Assembly (NCBI GenBank): GCA_007570785.1
Contig: ML661885.1
Location: 14,239,733-14,303,732 of the forward strand
Source: Antilocapra americana
Lineage: Eukaryota > Chordata > Mammalia > Artiodactyla > Antilocapridae
DNA: 64,000 bases
Direction: 5' to 3'
Under the pieces are notes generated by a model that was not told the DNA's origin, did not search any database, and was given only the letters and a program-made list of their open reading frames with translations. The translations under genes and the position numbers were made by a program. Positions 11,120 to 22,747 of the stretch are shown in pieces (positions within the stretch are counted from its first letter, which is position 1; the number at the start of each line of letters is the position of its first letter).

Positions 11120-11830
11120 TGTGATACTAAAGCACCAACAGATGGTGGGAATGCAAACTAGTATGGCCACTATGGAGAACAGTGTGGAGATTCCTTAAAA
11201 AACTGGAAATAGAACTGCCATATGACCCAGCAATCCCACTGCTGGGCATACACACCAAGGAAACCAGAATTGGAAGAGACACCTGTACCCCAATGTTCAT
11301 TGCTGCACTGTTTACAATAGCCAGGACATGGAAGCAACCTAGATGTCCATCAGTAGATGAATGGATAAGGAAGCTGTGGAGCATATACACAATGAAATAT
11401 TACTCAGCCATTAAAAAGAATACATTTGAATCAGTTCTAATAAGGTGGATGAAACTGGAGCCTATTATACAGAGTGAAGTAAGCCAGAAGGAAAAACAAT
11501 ACAGTATACTAACACATATATATAGAATTTAGAAAGATGGTAATGATAACCCTGTATGCGAGACAGCAAAAGAGACACAGATGTATAGAACAGTCTTTTG
11601 GACTCTATGGGAGAGGGCAAGGGTAGGGTGATATGGGAGAATGGCCTTGAAACATGTAAATTATCATATGTGAAATGAATTGCTAGACCAGGTTTGATGC
11701 ATGATACAAGGTGCTCAGGGCTGGTGCACCGGGATGACCCAGAGGGATGGAATTGGGAGGGAGGTGGGAGGGGGGTTCTGGAGGGGGAGCACACATATAA
11801 TGTAATGAACTGAATCACTGATGTCCTATG
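11120..11830 (+). mobile_element. Ruminant L1, 5'-truncated 3' end
   Basis: The plus strand encodes the ORF2 C-terminus in an open frame from 11182 to 11532 ([20 protein letters not shown] then [14 protein letters not shown]), followed by an L1 3'UTR (GATGGAATTGGGAGGGAGGT). The very 3' end and poly(A) are missing. No catalytic motif is present. Confidence 0.9.
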
Positions 11831-12594
11831 GAAGACCTGTAAGAAGCAGAGCATTTTAGAACTGAAAGAGACCAGAGGCTTCATCTAGCTTAGGCCCCTT
11901 GTTTTTGATGAAAAACCAAAGCTGGAACAGTGAGCAATTGCCCCGGGCCACCCAACTAGTCAGTTTCTCAGATAGCCCCCACTTGTCACCCTCGGCAGAC
12001 TCCCAGTGCTTGGCCAGTGCACATCGAAAGCAGCTGCAGAAAATAGCTGTTCTGGTGCCAAATTCTTATCTGCTGGTGTCCTTCAGATCGGGTGGGCTGA
12101 ATGCCAACGGGAAACTCAGAGTCTGTGAATTCTAATCCTGGACAGTTCTGGTCATAGGGTCTTAAATTTCCCTCCAGAGCCGAGGTCCTGGAACAGATCA
12201 GAGGAGAGTTGAAAAGTATGAGTGGGTGCATCTGAATCCACGCAGATGGTTGGTGCTGTTTATAACCTCAATATGTTGTAATGGCTGTAGAGTCAATCTA
12301 CCTGTTGTCCTATCCAGCTGTCATGACCATACAGATATATTTTAGAGACCTATTCTCCGAATATCTAGATGTGTTGCTTGCTGTGCAAATCAATACTCTG
12401 AAGGTTTCAAAATTCTGAAAAGGCCAATCCCTTTAGAGGAGAATTGAAACAGAGTCAGAGTTAAAGGCTGAGATTTTTCAGATTTATGGAAAAATAAGGG
12501 GCTCTGAATGGTCAGGGACTTGCCACTTTCTCCTATATGCTGAGAAAATGACTCTTCTCAGATGGTTATCTCAGTGCAATGATAATTGTGATAG
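11831..12594. other. No gene or repeat recognised
   Basis: Open frames on opposite strands between 11899 and 12231 overlap each other and show no domain; taken as chance. Confidence 0.4.
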
Positions 12595-12790
12595 AAACAG
12601 TGATACTAATAGGTGAACATTTGTTGATGACCTACAATTCCAGGCACTAAGTGTCTGATATTCATTGTGGCTTTGAACCCTCATAAACAACCCTCTCGGG
12701 TAAGTTCTATTATATCTTCATTCTATAAGTGAGGAAATTGAGATTCAGTGATTTTAAGTCGTTGGTCAGAGTCCACGCTCCCCACTGCCA
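12595..12790 (-). repeat. MIR SINE relic
   Basis: GAACATTTGTTGATGACCTA ... CCAGGCACTAAGTG ... AACCCTCATAAACAACCCTC ... AAGTGAGGAAATTGAGATTC is the reversed MIR order. Confidence 0.75.
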
Positions 12791-13130
12791 TACTAGCTGT
12801 GAACTTCAGTCTCTTGACCAGTACTGGAAGCGCTTCATACTTATAGTTCTTTCTGGGACGTCTTTCCCTTACCTTGTCTTCCAGCCTCACCTGTCAGCTC
12901 TTTGGGAAGCCTCCCACGATGATCCAAGGCTGTGTGTTATACCTTGCCTCCTGGAAGACCCTGTCCATTCGTAGCGCAAAGCACACCATACTTCACAGAT
13001 CAGTCCACCCGTTTCTGTTTTCCTTTATGGTTCTTTGAGGCAGGCAACTGTCATTCATTTCATTTGACCCAATGTTGTCCTGGCTCATCATGGATGACCC
13101 ATAAGTGTTTCTTGAATAAATGGATGATGT
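12791..13130 (+). repeat. L2-like LINE relic
   Basis: The end reads TTTGAGGCAGGCAACTGTCA ... AAGTGTTTCTTGAATAAATG, matching L2 3' ends. The remainder is degraded. Confidence 0.5.
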
Positions 13131-13139
13131 GGAAACTGA

Positions 13140-13885
13140 CAATAAGTTCCAGTTATCTATCGCTGAGTCATAAACCACCCCCAGTTTAGTAGTGTAAAAC
13201 AACTCTTATTAATGCATGCATGCTGAGTTGCTTCAGTTGTGTTCGACTCTGTGTGACCCTATGGACTGTAGCCTGCCAGGCTCCTCTGTCCTTGGGATTT
13301 TCTGGCAAGAATACTGGAGTGGGCTGCCATTTCCTGACCCAGGGATCTTCCTGACCCAGGGATCGAACCCATGTCTCCTGGGTCTTCTGCATTGCAGGCA
13401 GATTCTTTACCTGCTGAACCATCAGGGAAGCCCCTGTTATTATTATCTCTCACAATTCTGTGAATGGGGAATTAGGGCAGGGCCCAGTGGGACTGGCTCA
13501 CTTCTGTTGTCCGTTCTCTGTGGCTCCTTCATTTTCTACAATATGCTCCAGAGTTGCCTCTGCTGGGATCATGGGTCTCACTGACCTTGCTTTCAGCAGG
13601 GCTTCTCCATTCTCAGGTGTAGACTCAAGGTTTCTCTCTTTGTCCTGTGGCCTCTCCGCGTGGTCCCTTCAGGAAGGTGGTTGGAATTCTCAAGTGAAAG
13701 CTCAAGGATCCCAAATAAGTACAAGCAGAAGTGGCTGGTCCTTAAGGCTCAGGCCTGGAATTGTCAGAGAGTCACTTTCGCAACCTTCTATTGATTACAG
13801 CAGGTCACTGGACCAGCCCTACACAAGGGGACTGGTTCATCAGGGACCATCTTTGGTGATTAGATACCCCATCATCTAGTGGAAC
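13140..13885 (-). mobile_element. MLT1-like (MaLR) LTR split by a Bov SINE
   Basis: CAGTTATCTATCGCTGAGTC and TTTAGTAGTGTAAAACAAC at the left, then ATTATCTCTCACAATTCTGT after the SINE, and TTCTATTGATTACAGCAGG ... CTACACAAGGGGACTG at the right follow the reversed MLT1 LTR. Non-coding. Confidence 0.65.
13212..13436 (-). mobile_element. Bov-tA SINE inside the MLT1-like LTR
   Basis: GCATGCTGAGTTGCTTCAGT ... AAGAATACTGGAGTGGGCTG ... GGGATCGAACCCATGTCTCC ... ATCAGGGAAGCCCC. It carries a duplicated CTGACCCAGGGATC stretch. Confidence 0.93.
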
Positions 13886-14466
13886 CTAACCCATCTCAAC
13901 CCAAGCCTCCAAAGAAATGGTGTTGGTCAGAAGAGGGCCTAGGCAGAGAAGGTAGATAGCTTAGCCTATTCCACCACCACCATTTGAAGGAAAACCTGTA
14001 ATTAAAGCCCATGAAAGTTGGGGGTTCCCAGAGATTTCTGTCTATGTAAACAGCCAGCTATACAGGGTCTGGTCGGAAACACCTCAGGTATTCTGTTTAG
14101 AACATAACACACAGCCCATGTCCAGCAAGGCAGAGGTCTGAGACAGCATTAGGACTGTGATCTTTCCCCTCCTGACAGCTTTTTCCTTTTCTCTGTGTAT
14201 ATTTGGTTTACCCATGTTGACCCTTCAAGGCTCCTGAGGCCTTGGCTTGCAGCCCCTTAAGCACTGTCCATTACAGTTTTGATTCTCCTTGATTGGATTT
14301 AGCCTGAGGTGTTTCTGCTATTACTTTTGCACAGATATGTTCTCCAACTGCCAGGCTCTTAGAACAGTTTCTTTAAGGATCAACCAAGTGCCTTAGACCT
14401 CATGTCACTGAGTTTTTTATTTTATGGGATCCTTTCTTTGCATTTGAAGATGCTTGCTTCCAAAGC
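13886..14466. other. No gene or repeat recognised
   Basis: Mixed-composition sequence without a convincing open frame. Confidence 0.4.
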
Positions 14467-14652
14467 ATTTGATGGCTCAGTGGTAAAGAATCTGCCTACC
14501 AATGCAAGATATGTGGGTTAGATCCCTGGGTGAAATGGCAACCCACTTCAGTATTCTTGCTTGGCAAATCCCATGGAGAGAGGAGTTTGGTGGGCTACAG
14601 CCCATGGGTCACAAAGAGTTAGACACGACTTAGCAACTAAACATCAACAGCC
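14467..14652 (+). mobile_element. Bov-A type SINE
   Basis: GATGGCTCAGTGGTAAAGAA ... CAACCCACTTCAGTATTCTT ... AGACACGACTTAGCAACTAA; lacks the first bases. Confidence 0.92.
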
Positions 14653-15237
14653 AAAGCATTTGAGGATTCTCTGGGATTTTGTTGTTGATTGTTTTTGTTT
14701 CTTTTCTATTCTAATTACGCATGTCCAGGCATTTAGTTGCTTTAGTGATGTGCAGAGTTTATACTTATGTTAATCAATATTATCATGAATAAATGTACTT
14801 TTCCCTATTTGGAAAACCTACAGATAAAAAAATTCTTTAGTGAGGACCACTAAAAGTGATGCCCATATTTCCTTAAATAAATTTCTTTATTAGTATGATA
14901 TAATGGCTATGATTCTAATATAGCCATAAGAGAATATTAATATATGAACAAAAGAAAAAGGGATTTTGAGGTCTTAAACTCTGGCCATCACTTTCCCTTT
15001 CATCTGAAAAAGGGGGCCAGCCCTGAGGCTACAAAATTAAGAGCCTGGAGGAGACAGGAGAGATGGGAGTGAAGAAGAAAGAGTAGAAAGTGATACAAAG
15101 ATCCTTCTGCCTCTATGGAACCATGCACATGGTAGTCCAGCTGCTTTCCCTGCTAGATACAGGAAGAATGTATAGAGAAATTGTGGATGGAGAAAGTCCT
15201 TCACATCTAAGCTATCATCCTCACCTCTCATCCTAAG

Positions 15238-15440
15238 CCACTCCCTGATGGCTCAGATGATAAAGAATCTGCCTACAATGCAGAAGACCTGTGTTTGATC
15301 CTTGGATTAGGAAGATCCCTTGGAGAAGGGAATGGCTACACTTCAGTATTCTTGCCTGGAGAGTTCTGTGGACAGAGGAGCCTGGCAGGCTATAGTCCAA
15401 AGAGTCAGACATGACTGAGCAACTAACACTTTCACTTAAC
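15238..15440 (+). mobile_element. Bov-A type SINE
   Basis: CCACTCCCTGATGGCTCAGA ... AGTATTCTTGCCTGGAGAGT ... CATGACTGAGCAACTAACAC. Between 14653 and 15237 no repeat or gene is recognised. Confidence 0.92.
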
Positions 15441-15582
15441 CTCTCTAGAGAATCTTTCTGATCAAGTGTTTGCTTCTATATCCAATGTAGACTTGATCTA
15501 CAAGCTCCTGTTCTACTGAGATGATCACAAAATCAAGAAAACATCAATCTTATCAATTGATAAGCTTTAGGAATTATCTAGG

Positions 15583-16120
15583 CCAGTGGTTCTCAAACTT
15601 TTTCTTTTTGCTTCTTTTTTTACATTAAAAAAATTTTTTTTAAACCCTGAAAAGCTTTTGTTCATGTGGCTTCTATCTGTTGATGTTTACTGGATTAGAA
15701 ATCAAAACTGAGAGAAGACATTTGTTAATTCATTAAAAAATAATAAGGAAGTAATTACATGTGAATGTAAATAACATATTTTCAATTAAAATAACTATAT
15801 TTTCCAAAACATTTGAATGGGCAAAGTGGCAAAAAGTTTTATATTTATGCAAGTCTCTTCAATATCTGACAATAGAAGACAGCTGAAGTCTCATTTCTAC
15901 TTTCTACATCAATTTGTTGTGATACTCTATTTTGATTGACATATATGAAGAAAATCCAGCCTTACACAGATAAGTAGTTGTAAAGGTAAGATGTATTTTA
16001 AAGGCCATTTTAGGTCATTGTGGATATTCTTTGATATAATACCAAGGCTCCTTGAATCTAGCTTCTGAAAGATTGGCTGCAATACAGAATCATATCAGTG
16101 AAAACTTTATTACATCAAAA
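15583..16120. mobile_element. hAT-type DNA transposon relic (tentative)
   Basis: GGCCAGTGGTTCTCAAACTT at 15583-15602 is the typical terminal repeat start of Charlie/MER hAT elements. The following AT-rich sequence includes TATGAAGAAAATCCAGCCTT and TGTGGATATTCTTTGATA, which I associate with such relics. The far terminus was not found. Confidence 0.45.
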
Positions 16121-16504
16121 TCCATTGTACTATCTTGCACTCCTAAATGAATTTTTTTTAGTCCCATGGATAAGTTTTGATGGTGAGTGGTTTGATCTTT
16201 ATTTTTTAAGAGAAAACCAAATGAAAATTTCTCCTTAGTGACAACAAAAAGAAAGGTCAATACAGGAAAACTGGTGTGGCATAAAAGTACAAGGTGATAA
16301 AAGTGGCAGGGGGGAATGACAGAACAAATTTTCAGGATAGTGAAAGACATCTGAACTGCTAGAGGAAAGGAAAGAAATCAAAGCTTCAATTTTTTTAAAA
16401 AATAGCACTTATGGAACATTGCCTAGGTGTTTAATAGAATTATTGTATTTAATCCACTTTTAATACTTTGGGGGATGTAGGATGTATTATTCTCATCTCA
16501 CAAT

Positions 16505-16800
16505 CCTAAAGGAACTCAGTCCTGAATATTCATTGGAAGAACTGATGCTGAAGCTGAAATTCCAGTACTTTAGCCACCTGATGTGAAGAACCATTGGAAA
16601 AGACCCTGATGTTGGGAAAGATTGAAGGTGGGAGAAGGGGATGACAAAGGATGAGATGGTTGGATGGCATCACCAACTCTATGGATATGACTTTGAGCAA
16701 GCTCCAGGAGTTGGTGATGGACAGGGAGGCCTGGCGTTCTGCAGTCCATGGGGTCGCAAGGAGTTGGGCATGACTGAGAGACTGAACTGAACTGAACTGA
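16505..16800 (+). mobile_element. BovB (RTE) LINE 3' end
   Basis: Forward copy: AACTCAGTCCTGAATATTCA ... GGTTGGATGGCATCACCAAC ... GGCATGACTGAGAGACTGAA, ending in the BovB tail CTGAACTGAACTGA. Too short and broken to encode anything. Confidence 0.9.
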
Positions 16801-16945
16801 TTCTCATCTCACAGGGAAGAAAGTGCATGAGGATGCTGAGCTGTAAAACGGTGGGACTAGACTGGAATCAGCTTCATCTGACACAGAAGCTTTCAGGCTT
16901 TTTAGAAAATTGAGTTTTTAATAATTCCCAAAATCAATGTATAAC

Positions 16946-17029
16946 ATTGGGTTATCCAAAAAGTTTGTTTGGATTTTTCCATGTAAGAGCTTATGGAAAA
17001 ACCCAAATGAACTTTTTGGCAAACTCGAT
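16946..17029. mobile_element. Mariner-type MITE (84-bp hairpin)
   Basis: Left arm ATTGGGTTATCCAAAAAGTT... (16946-16982) and right arm ...AACTTTTTGGCAAACTCGAT (16993-17029) are imperfect inverted repeats of 37 nt around a 10-nt loop. The sequence matches the ruminant mariner-derived CCAAAAAGTTC elements. No coding content. A TA dinucleotide adjoins the right end. Confidence 0.85.
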
Positions 17030-17433
17030 ATATAAACTTTCTTAATAAACAAAGTAAAAATTACAAGCTTCTTGCTCCTTGTTCCCCTCTCCTCAGCATT
17101 TTACTGATAAGAGCAATAATCAACATAAATACCATATTTTCACCAAACTGAAAGCTGCTCCATAAGCAATGAAGGACCCCCAAAGTTGATCTGTAACCCA
17201 TCTTGGTGACAGAAGAACCACAAGGGCTGAGAAAATTCAAGGCACTGGTCTTTTAGTGCTAATTAGGTTTATTTACACCATTATATATAGATTTCAAGTT
17301 CTGGCTACTTCCTAGACCTTCTTAGAGTCATTGGATTTCAAGAAATTTTATGGACCATTTTTCACCATTGTAGGAGAGAGAAAAAAAGATAATAAAAATG
17401 ACAAAATAGTGTAGAAAAGGAGATGAATGGTGG

Positions 17434-17634
17434 GTTGTTGTTGTTTAGTCACTAAGTTTGCGACCCCATGGACTGCAGCCCATCTGGCTCCCCTGTCCAT
17501 GAGCTTTCCCAGGCAAGAATACTGGAGTGGGTTGCCATTCTCTTCTCCAGGGGATCTTCCCAACCCAGAGACAGAATCCAGGTCTCCTGCACTGGCAGGT
17601 GGATTCTTTACCAGTGAGCCACTGAGAAGCCTGA
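17434..17634 (-). mobile_element. Bov-tA SINE
   Basis: GTTGTTGTTGTTTAGTCACT ... AAGAATACTGGAGTGGGTTG ... TTTACCAGTGAGCCACTGAG. The first duplicated part after GTCACTAAG is shortened. Confidence 0.92.
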
Positions 17635-19249
17635 ATGGTGGGTAGTTAGAACAAAGATGCAAGCACTCTGATCATCCTCAGGTAGATAAACAGAAGTGCC
17701 CAATGAAAAGAGAATAGCCAGGTACCCAGGTACAAAGGTGGAGCCCATAAGTTAGCCGCTTGGCAATGAGAAGTCAGTTATTCACTTTCTTGGTTTTTGT
17801 CTTTCCAGACATTAGTAAAGTAAAACAACTTTCTTGGTTATTTTTTTCAAAAGTATTAGCCAAGCTATTTACCTGCCACCTTTTTAAATAGGGTGTGTTC
17901 CATTTAGTTCTTTTTATAGAGGGGAGATGTCTTTCTTATTTATTTTTGACTTATGAAGCTTTTATTGCCAGAGGAAAAAAAGCTGTGCCTGTAAAAAAAG
18001 TACCCACTGTAAATTGTAACGATCATTGTCACTATGTGTTGGAGGAGACATCAGACTGAAATAAAGTTGTAACTTGAGGCTCAGTGCAAAAGAAAATGCC
18101 CCAAATCAATTCTTCATCCACAACCAAGAGAAACGCCTAAATGTTTCAAAATTACAGTGCCGAAAGTATTTCGTGTAGAATATTCATCTTAGGAAGAGCT
18201 TGTGAAAGGGGATTTTTGTTCTCTTTGATTGAGTCAGTCTCACTAATAATAATGCTTTGGTCCCTCAAAAAGCCCCCTGAAAAGTATTTTTCAATTTACT
18301 CATTTGATTTATTATTCAGTACTTTTTACATTTCTTAACCTTTTTTCCTTCAACTTCTCTCTCACAGGGGTATAATCAAATCGAAATAACCCTAAGGACA
18401 AGGTTACTTCTCTTTTTTTAATTTGATCATTTCCCCAGTCCCAATTCCTGTTTCTCCAGCCCAAATCCCTAAAAGAAACTGATGAAGGGAAAAAATAAGG
18501 AAGGCTTTGGGATGTCTTTCTACCCCTTAGAGCACAAAGTAGTTAGTCATGGAAGATCAAGAAAGGACAATTCAGGGTACTCCAGGCCTCTCCCAGCAGC
18601 AACCCTTGCCCAGAAATTTGAGCAATTTATACTGATTCATTTGGACTTACTAGAAATTGGCCTCTTTTCTTTAACAACATAATTCTTGACATTTAACTTC
18701 TTACAGAAACCATGGAGCAAAAAATTCTCAAGAAAGTGTTTTCTCTATAAATTATTTGATTATCAAGTACAATAAAAAATGAGCTTGTAGAGAACAATAC
18801 TCTGGATATGTGAGTCAGTGAAAGTACCCCCTTATTGGGAGTGGGGGGCAGAGGAGGAGCAGAAAATCTGTGGGTTTGCCCCTGAGGTGTCCTGAAAGGA
18901 TATAATCATGGTAACATACATTTTAAATATTTTATTTATGAATATGTGCCCTAATATATTTCCTGTTTATTCAATTGCTTTTTCCTGCTTATATTCATTG
19001 CAAGTATAATCTTTTTCTTTTCTTTTTTGTTTCTGTTTCTACTCTGGTGGGGGGCACTTCTCTCTCACTGTTTTAATCCAGGCATCTCAAAACAGGACCC
19101 AGTCTTAAAGACTGGATTCCTGAAATGTCCCACCTGTTTAAAGTGGTACCATCTGTTTAAAGTGTCCCCCATTAAAAAGTTCCCCTTTGCCAAAGCCTCC
19201 CCTTCTGTTTCCTTCAGTTATCAGTCAGCCTTTAGGACATGGCTCACTG
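17635..19249. other. Unique non-coding sequence downstream of MSC
   Basis: No young repeat is recognised here. Sequence around 17940-18080 (TATGAAGCTTTTATTGCCAG and following) is low in simple repeats and could be conserved non-coding DNA. Short open frames have no domain. Confidence 0.4.
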
Positions 19250-19440
19250 CCTTAGAAAGATGCGTAAATATTGCTGTCACTTTTATTCCTGATGACCATC
19301 TTCTGGGGCAGCCACTGTTACTACCCCATTTTGTAGATGGGGAAAGTGAGACTGAGAAGAGTTGCACAGTTACCAGTCTGTGGGGGGTGTGGCAGAGCTT
19401 GGATCCCAAGCTAGCTTCTGCAGACTTTCACATTATAAGA
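19250..19440 (-). repeat. MIR SINE relic
   Basis: CACTGTTACTACCCCATTTT, GTAGATGGGGAAAGTGAGAC and GGCAGAGCTTGGATCCCAAG follow the reversed MIR sequence. Confidence 0.7.
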
Positions 19441-19561
19441 TAAGACACTGCCTCCTTTCCTTTAAAAAGATCCCATTTGCAGCTTTGTAAAACACCTTGA
19501 CTCAGGGCTGGCTTCCAGCAGACACCCGACTCCCAGGAAGCTGGGTCCCCCAAACTGGCCT

Positions 19562-19776
19562 AATGGGCTTCCCTGGTGGCTTAGACAGTAAAGAATCTGC
19601 TTCCAATGCAGGACACCTGGGTTCAATTCCTGGGTAGGGAAGGTCTTTTCAATCCCTGGAAAAGGGAATGGCAGCTCACTTGAGTACTCTTACCTGGAGA
19701 ATCCCATGGTTAGAGGAGCCTGGCAGGGTCACAAAGAGTCAGACACTTACTGAGCAACTAACACACACACACACAC
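19562..19776 (+). mobile_element. Bov-A type SINE with (CA)n tail
   Basis: GGGCTTCCCTGGTGGCTTAG ... GTACTCTTACCTGGAGAATC ... TGAGCAACTAACACACACAC. Confidence 0.93.
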
Positions 19777-20782
19777 GAAGTGCTTTAACCACCACGATAA
19801 GGTTTCCTGTCACTAGTTACTCCCAAGTACTCCTTTAATCAGAGACCCCTGATGCCTCGGAAAGCTCCTGCCAACTTTTGCCACCAAAGACTGGATCCTG
19901 AGGGCTGGATCCCCACCGGTATATGAACAAAAGCCCAAGAAAATCCTGCCAGAAAGCAGTTCTCCAAAGTTTGGGTTCGGTTTAGTGAAACACAGGAAAC
20001 TATGCTCCCTCACTTCCCTCTCACCTCCTAAACTCCAGCTATATTTTCTCTCTGGTAAGTGAACTGCCTTTGATTTCATAAAATACTGGACATACCCCAA
20101 ATTGGGCATTTATTTATTCATCCGTCACACTTTTCTAAAATTTTAAAGGTTCTACAAAGAGAATGCTCCTCTGTAAAAAGACCTGCATTTAAAAAGCCTG
20201 TGATGGGTTTCCCCAGTTATGACTTCCTGTGAAAATTGCAGGTGGCTGGATCAAAAGTCTATATAAACATTATCCAAAAAAACCCCCAAAACTCTCCTGA
20301 AATACATATCAGTGCCAGTTAGACCCAAGACTCATCCCCACTCTGGATGGGTTGGCTGTAGGGGGTTCTTGAACTACTTGTAATTGTTAGCACTGTAGTG
20401 TCTTTTAGGCTGGAGAAATTCTCCTTTGTGTGTGTGTGTCTGTATGTGTGCAAGAAAGAAGTGCATCTATATTACTTTGAAGAGTGTATACCTTTCTTTC
20501 TACGTGGCCCTGACCCCAAAAGACTATTAAGGGCCTTACAAGCCTCTAGTCCCTGGCTTCCAAGAACCCTTGCCTTACGAAGAGGAATCAGAATCAGAGA
20601 AAAGGAGAGTTACACTTAAAATTGCAGCGATCCAAACCTGATAAACCCCTCCGCCTCCAACAAGGACCCAATTCCCACCCAGAGCCAAAAGGGCAGCTTT
20701 AAGTTAATTCCCAGACCAAACTTAGCCACGGGCAAAAAGACCAAGGTTTGACGCCCCAGGGCACTCGGTTTTCACAAAGAGT
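19777..20782. other. Unique sequence, 3' flank of MSC
   Basis: No repeat or gene recognised except a short (TG)n run near 20428-20440. Confidence 0.4.
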
Positions 20783-20811
20783 TTTATTATTCATAAAAAA
20801 ATAAATTTATT
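20783..20811 (-). terminator. MSC polyadenylation signals (two AATAAA hexamers)
   Basis: On the minus strand AATAAA occurs at 20811-20806 and again at 20788-20783, in an AT-rich island just after the GC-rich 3'UTR. A GT-containing stretch (TTTGTGAAAA) follows. Either hexamer could direct cleavage near 20760-20790. Confidence 0.65.
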
Positions 20812-21809
20812 TACATTTGCTAATTACTGTGGTAGTGCAGCCTGGGGCAGCGGCGCCTTCCGCCGCATCAGGGTCACTTGTACCGAACAGCCTCCGCGCC
20901 CCACCCCGCCGGGAGGAAGAACAGGGGCACCGGGAGGTGGAGTTGGAGGCGGGTGCCACCCGAGGGGGAGGCCAGGTGGGAACAGTGGGGAGTAGGGGGT
21001 GGGGAGGGGCCTGCAAGTAGGTGTGGGAGGAGGGAGCAGAGGGAGGTGCCCAAGCAGACTCGAGCCAGGTCGGTGGGGAGAGGCGGATGAGAGGCTCAAG
21101 CCTTAGAAGAGGAGGGGGCAGACCTAAGCCTGGTTAAGGGGAGATGCTCGCTTCAGGGGACGGAGGGGCGTTACTGGCTCCCGGAAGCGCGACCGCAGGG
21201 AGTGCTCCGAGCACACCCGGCCGGGTGGGTCTCTGTGAGCGCGCTTCCACCTCTCCTCGAACCGGCAGGGCATCTTGCGCCTGTGGGATGCAATTCTGGC
21301 CCAGGTGTGCCGCGCTCCTCTCTTGACAACTTAAAAACACACTCCGATGTAGGGTCTGGTGTGAAGAGTTCGGTCTTTGAAGCCGGCTGTCCAGAGCGCG
21401 TTCTGACCATGGTCTAACCGTGAGAGGCCTGGGCAGTGCGGAGTCGTGCCATCACGCGGTAGATCTGGCTCAGTTTGGAAACTAACCCCTAGGCGGCTGC
21501 GCGCTGGGCTCAGACTGCACCACGGGGGTAGGCTATACAGCTGAAGCCTGAGGCTTGATCTGGATCCGCGTGTAGTGTCGTCGCCCAGACCGGCGGCAGC
21601 AGAGCTAGGGGCACTGCCGACACCCCGGCTCTGCCCACACTTCCCCCCCACACCCCCCCAACGCCCGCCACCTGTCGAGTTCACGGTCCCGGGCTGGGGG
21701 AGTCTCGGAGAAGCCAATTCTCTTCCCATTCTCGGGCCTTCTCACGCTGTCTCACTCGTCCCCAAACCCATGCGCTCAACCAATAATCCCAAGTGAGTCC
21801 GGGTTCGAT
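20783..21809 (-). other. MSC: MSC 3'UTR (predicted)
   Basis: GC-rich, CpG-containing sequence follows the MSC stop codon. No AATAAA in the sense direction is seen until the AT-rich patch at 20783-20811, so the 3'UTR should be about 1 kb. Several short open frames here on both strands look like products of the base composition. The transcript boundary is inferred. Confidence 0.65.
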
Positions 21810-21896
21810 CTAAGCGGTAGTCCCACATAATCTGTTGGCCGCGGAGACTTCTTTGGTGTCAGAGTCGGGTCGTCCGGAGACCACAAATGGCCACGT
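21810..21896 (-). CDS. MSC: MSC coding exon 2 (28 codons plus stop)
   Basis: Seen: on the minus strand a pyrimidine-rich tract ends in TTTTACAG at 21897, directly before codons ACG TGG CCA TTT. The exon reads [20 protein letters not shown], then NRLCGTTA, and stops at TAG (21812-21810). It joins exon 1 in phase 0, giving ...[14 protein letters not shown]..., the junction expected for musculin. This C-terminal tail follows the bHLH domain. It is too short to be noticed as an isolated reading frame. Confidence rests on the intact splice acceptor, matching phase and the musculin-type tail; transcript data would settle it. Confidence 0.95.
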   Translation of the reverse strand, partial: TWPFVVSGRPDSDTKEVSAANRLCGTTA

Positions 21897-22168
21897 CTGT
21901 AAAATCAGAAAGAGCATCATATACCGGAGAAACGATCGTTTCAAAACGAAACCGCTCTCCAAACGGAACCCCGGGATATCCCTGGCTGTGTGTAGCTCCG
22001 ATTTTATCAGTGTTCTGGGAATTTTTCGCGTCTTCTCTCTAAACTAAGATTTTATTATTTTATTGATTTTGATCACGTAAGGCGGGAGTTTTCCGTTCCT
22101 GCTGTCTTCACGGTGATTCCGCGAAATTTGCATGAATTTGGGATTTTGTGGGTTAGTTCCCTTCCCCC

Positions 22169-22219
<51 letters not shown>

Positions 22220-22747
22220 ATTAGCCACTCGCTCCAAGAAGGAACTGGGATATGATCTTTCTCAAGCCTGGAGAGTTGGCAGGTCGGAGAGGGACTTTCC
22301 AGACAAATCCCGTTTGGGGAAACCTCTGCTATTCAAGAATTGAAAAAACCCAAAGGCTTTTTAAAAGGTTTCGGTCTTCCCTCCCTCCTTTCAGAAATGG
22401 AAAAAGTTAGGAAGGGAGATTTTTCGTCCTATCTGCAAAGGGACAGCGGACTCCAATGGAACCTACATTTACCCCGGAAGCAGGACATTAGCCATAGTGA
22501 TAGTAACTATCACCCGACAAAAGCGTCACGTAAAATGATCAGACTGATGCAAACACAGAAGGGTGGATGGTTCCCTTCCTGGAAAACGACTGGGTCCTCC
22601 CGTGATTTGGGGAGGACCTACCACCCCTACCAGACCTTCCCCCGCCCCACTTCGGGTTCTTCCCAGCGGCCAGACTGCTGGGAGCCAGGAATCGCGCTGG
22701 GCATCACTCGATCGCCCCGACCCGGGCCTCGCGCGCGGCGCCCCTAC
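21897..22747 (-). other. MSC: MSC intron 1 (851 bp)
   Basis: The intron is bounded by the donor GTAGGG (22747 downwards) and the acceptor ACAG (21900-21897). The donor is weaker than the GTAAGT/GTGAGT consensus. It contains a (CA)n microsatellite at 22171-22218, which is (TG)n in the sense of the gene. The exon 1 frame runs on through the donor for 73 codons to a stop at about 22526, so intron retention would give a different C-terminus. Confidence 0.9.
22171..22218. repeat. (CA)n microsatellite in the MSC intron
   Basis: About 23 uninterrupted CA units follow CCCCCCAAA. A long pure dinucleotide run like this is likely length-polymorphic. It also creates a spurious His-Thr repeat open frame on the plus strand. 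Confidence 0.95.

Noticed and set aside
20807..21729. Several GC-rich open frames in the MSC 3' region
   Set aside because: They overlap on both strands, have low-complexity Pro/Arg/Gly content, and fall in the predicted 3'UTR.
22113..22343. Open frame with a His-Thr repeat
   Set aside because: Produced by the (CA)n microsatellite in the MSC intron.
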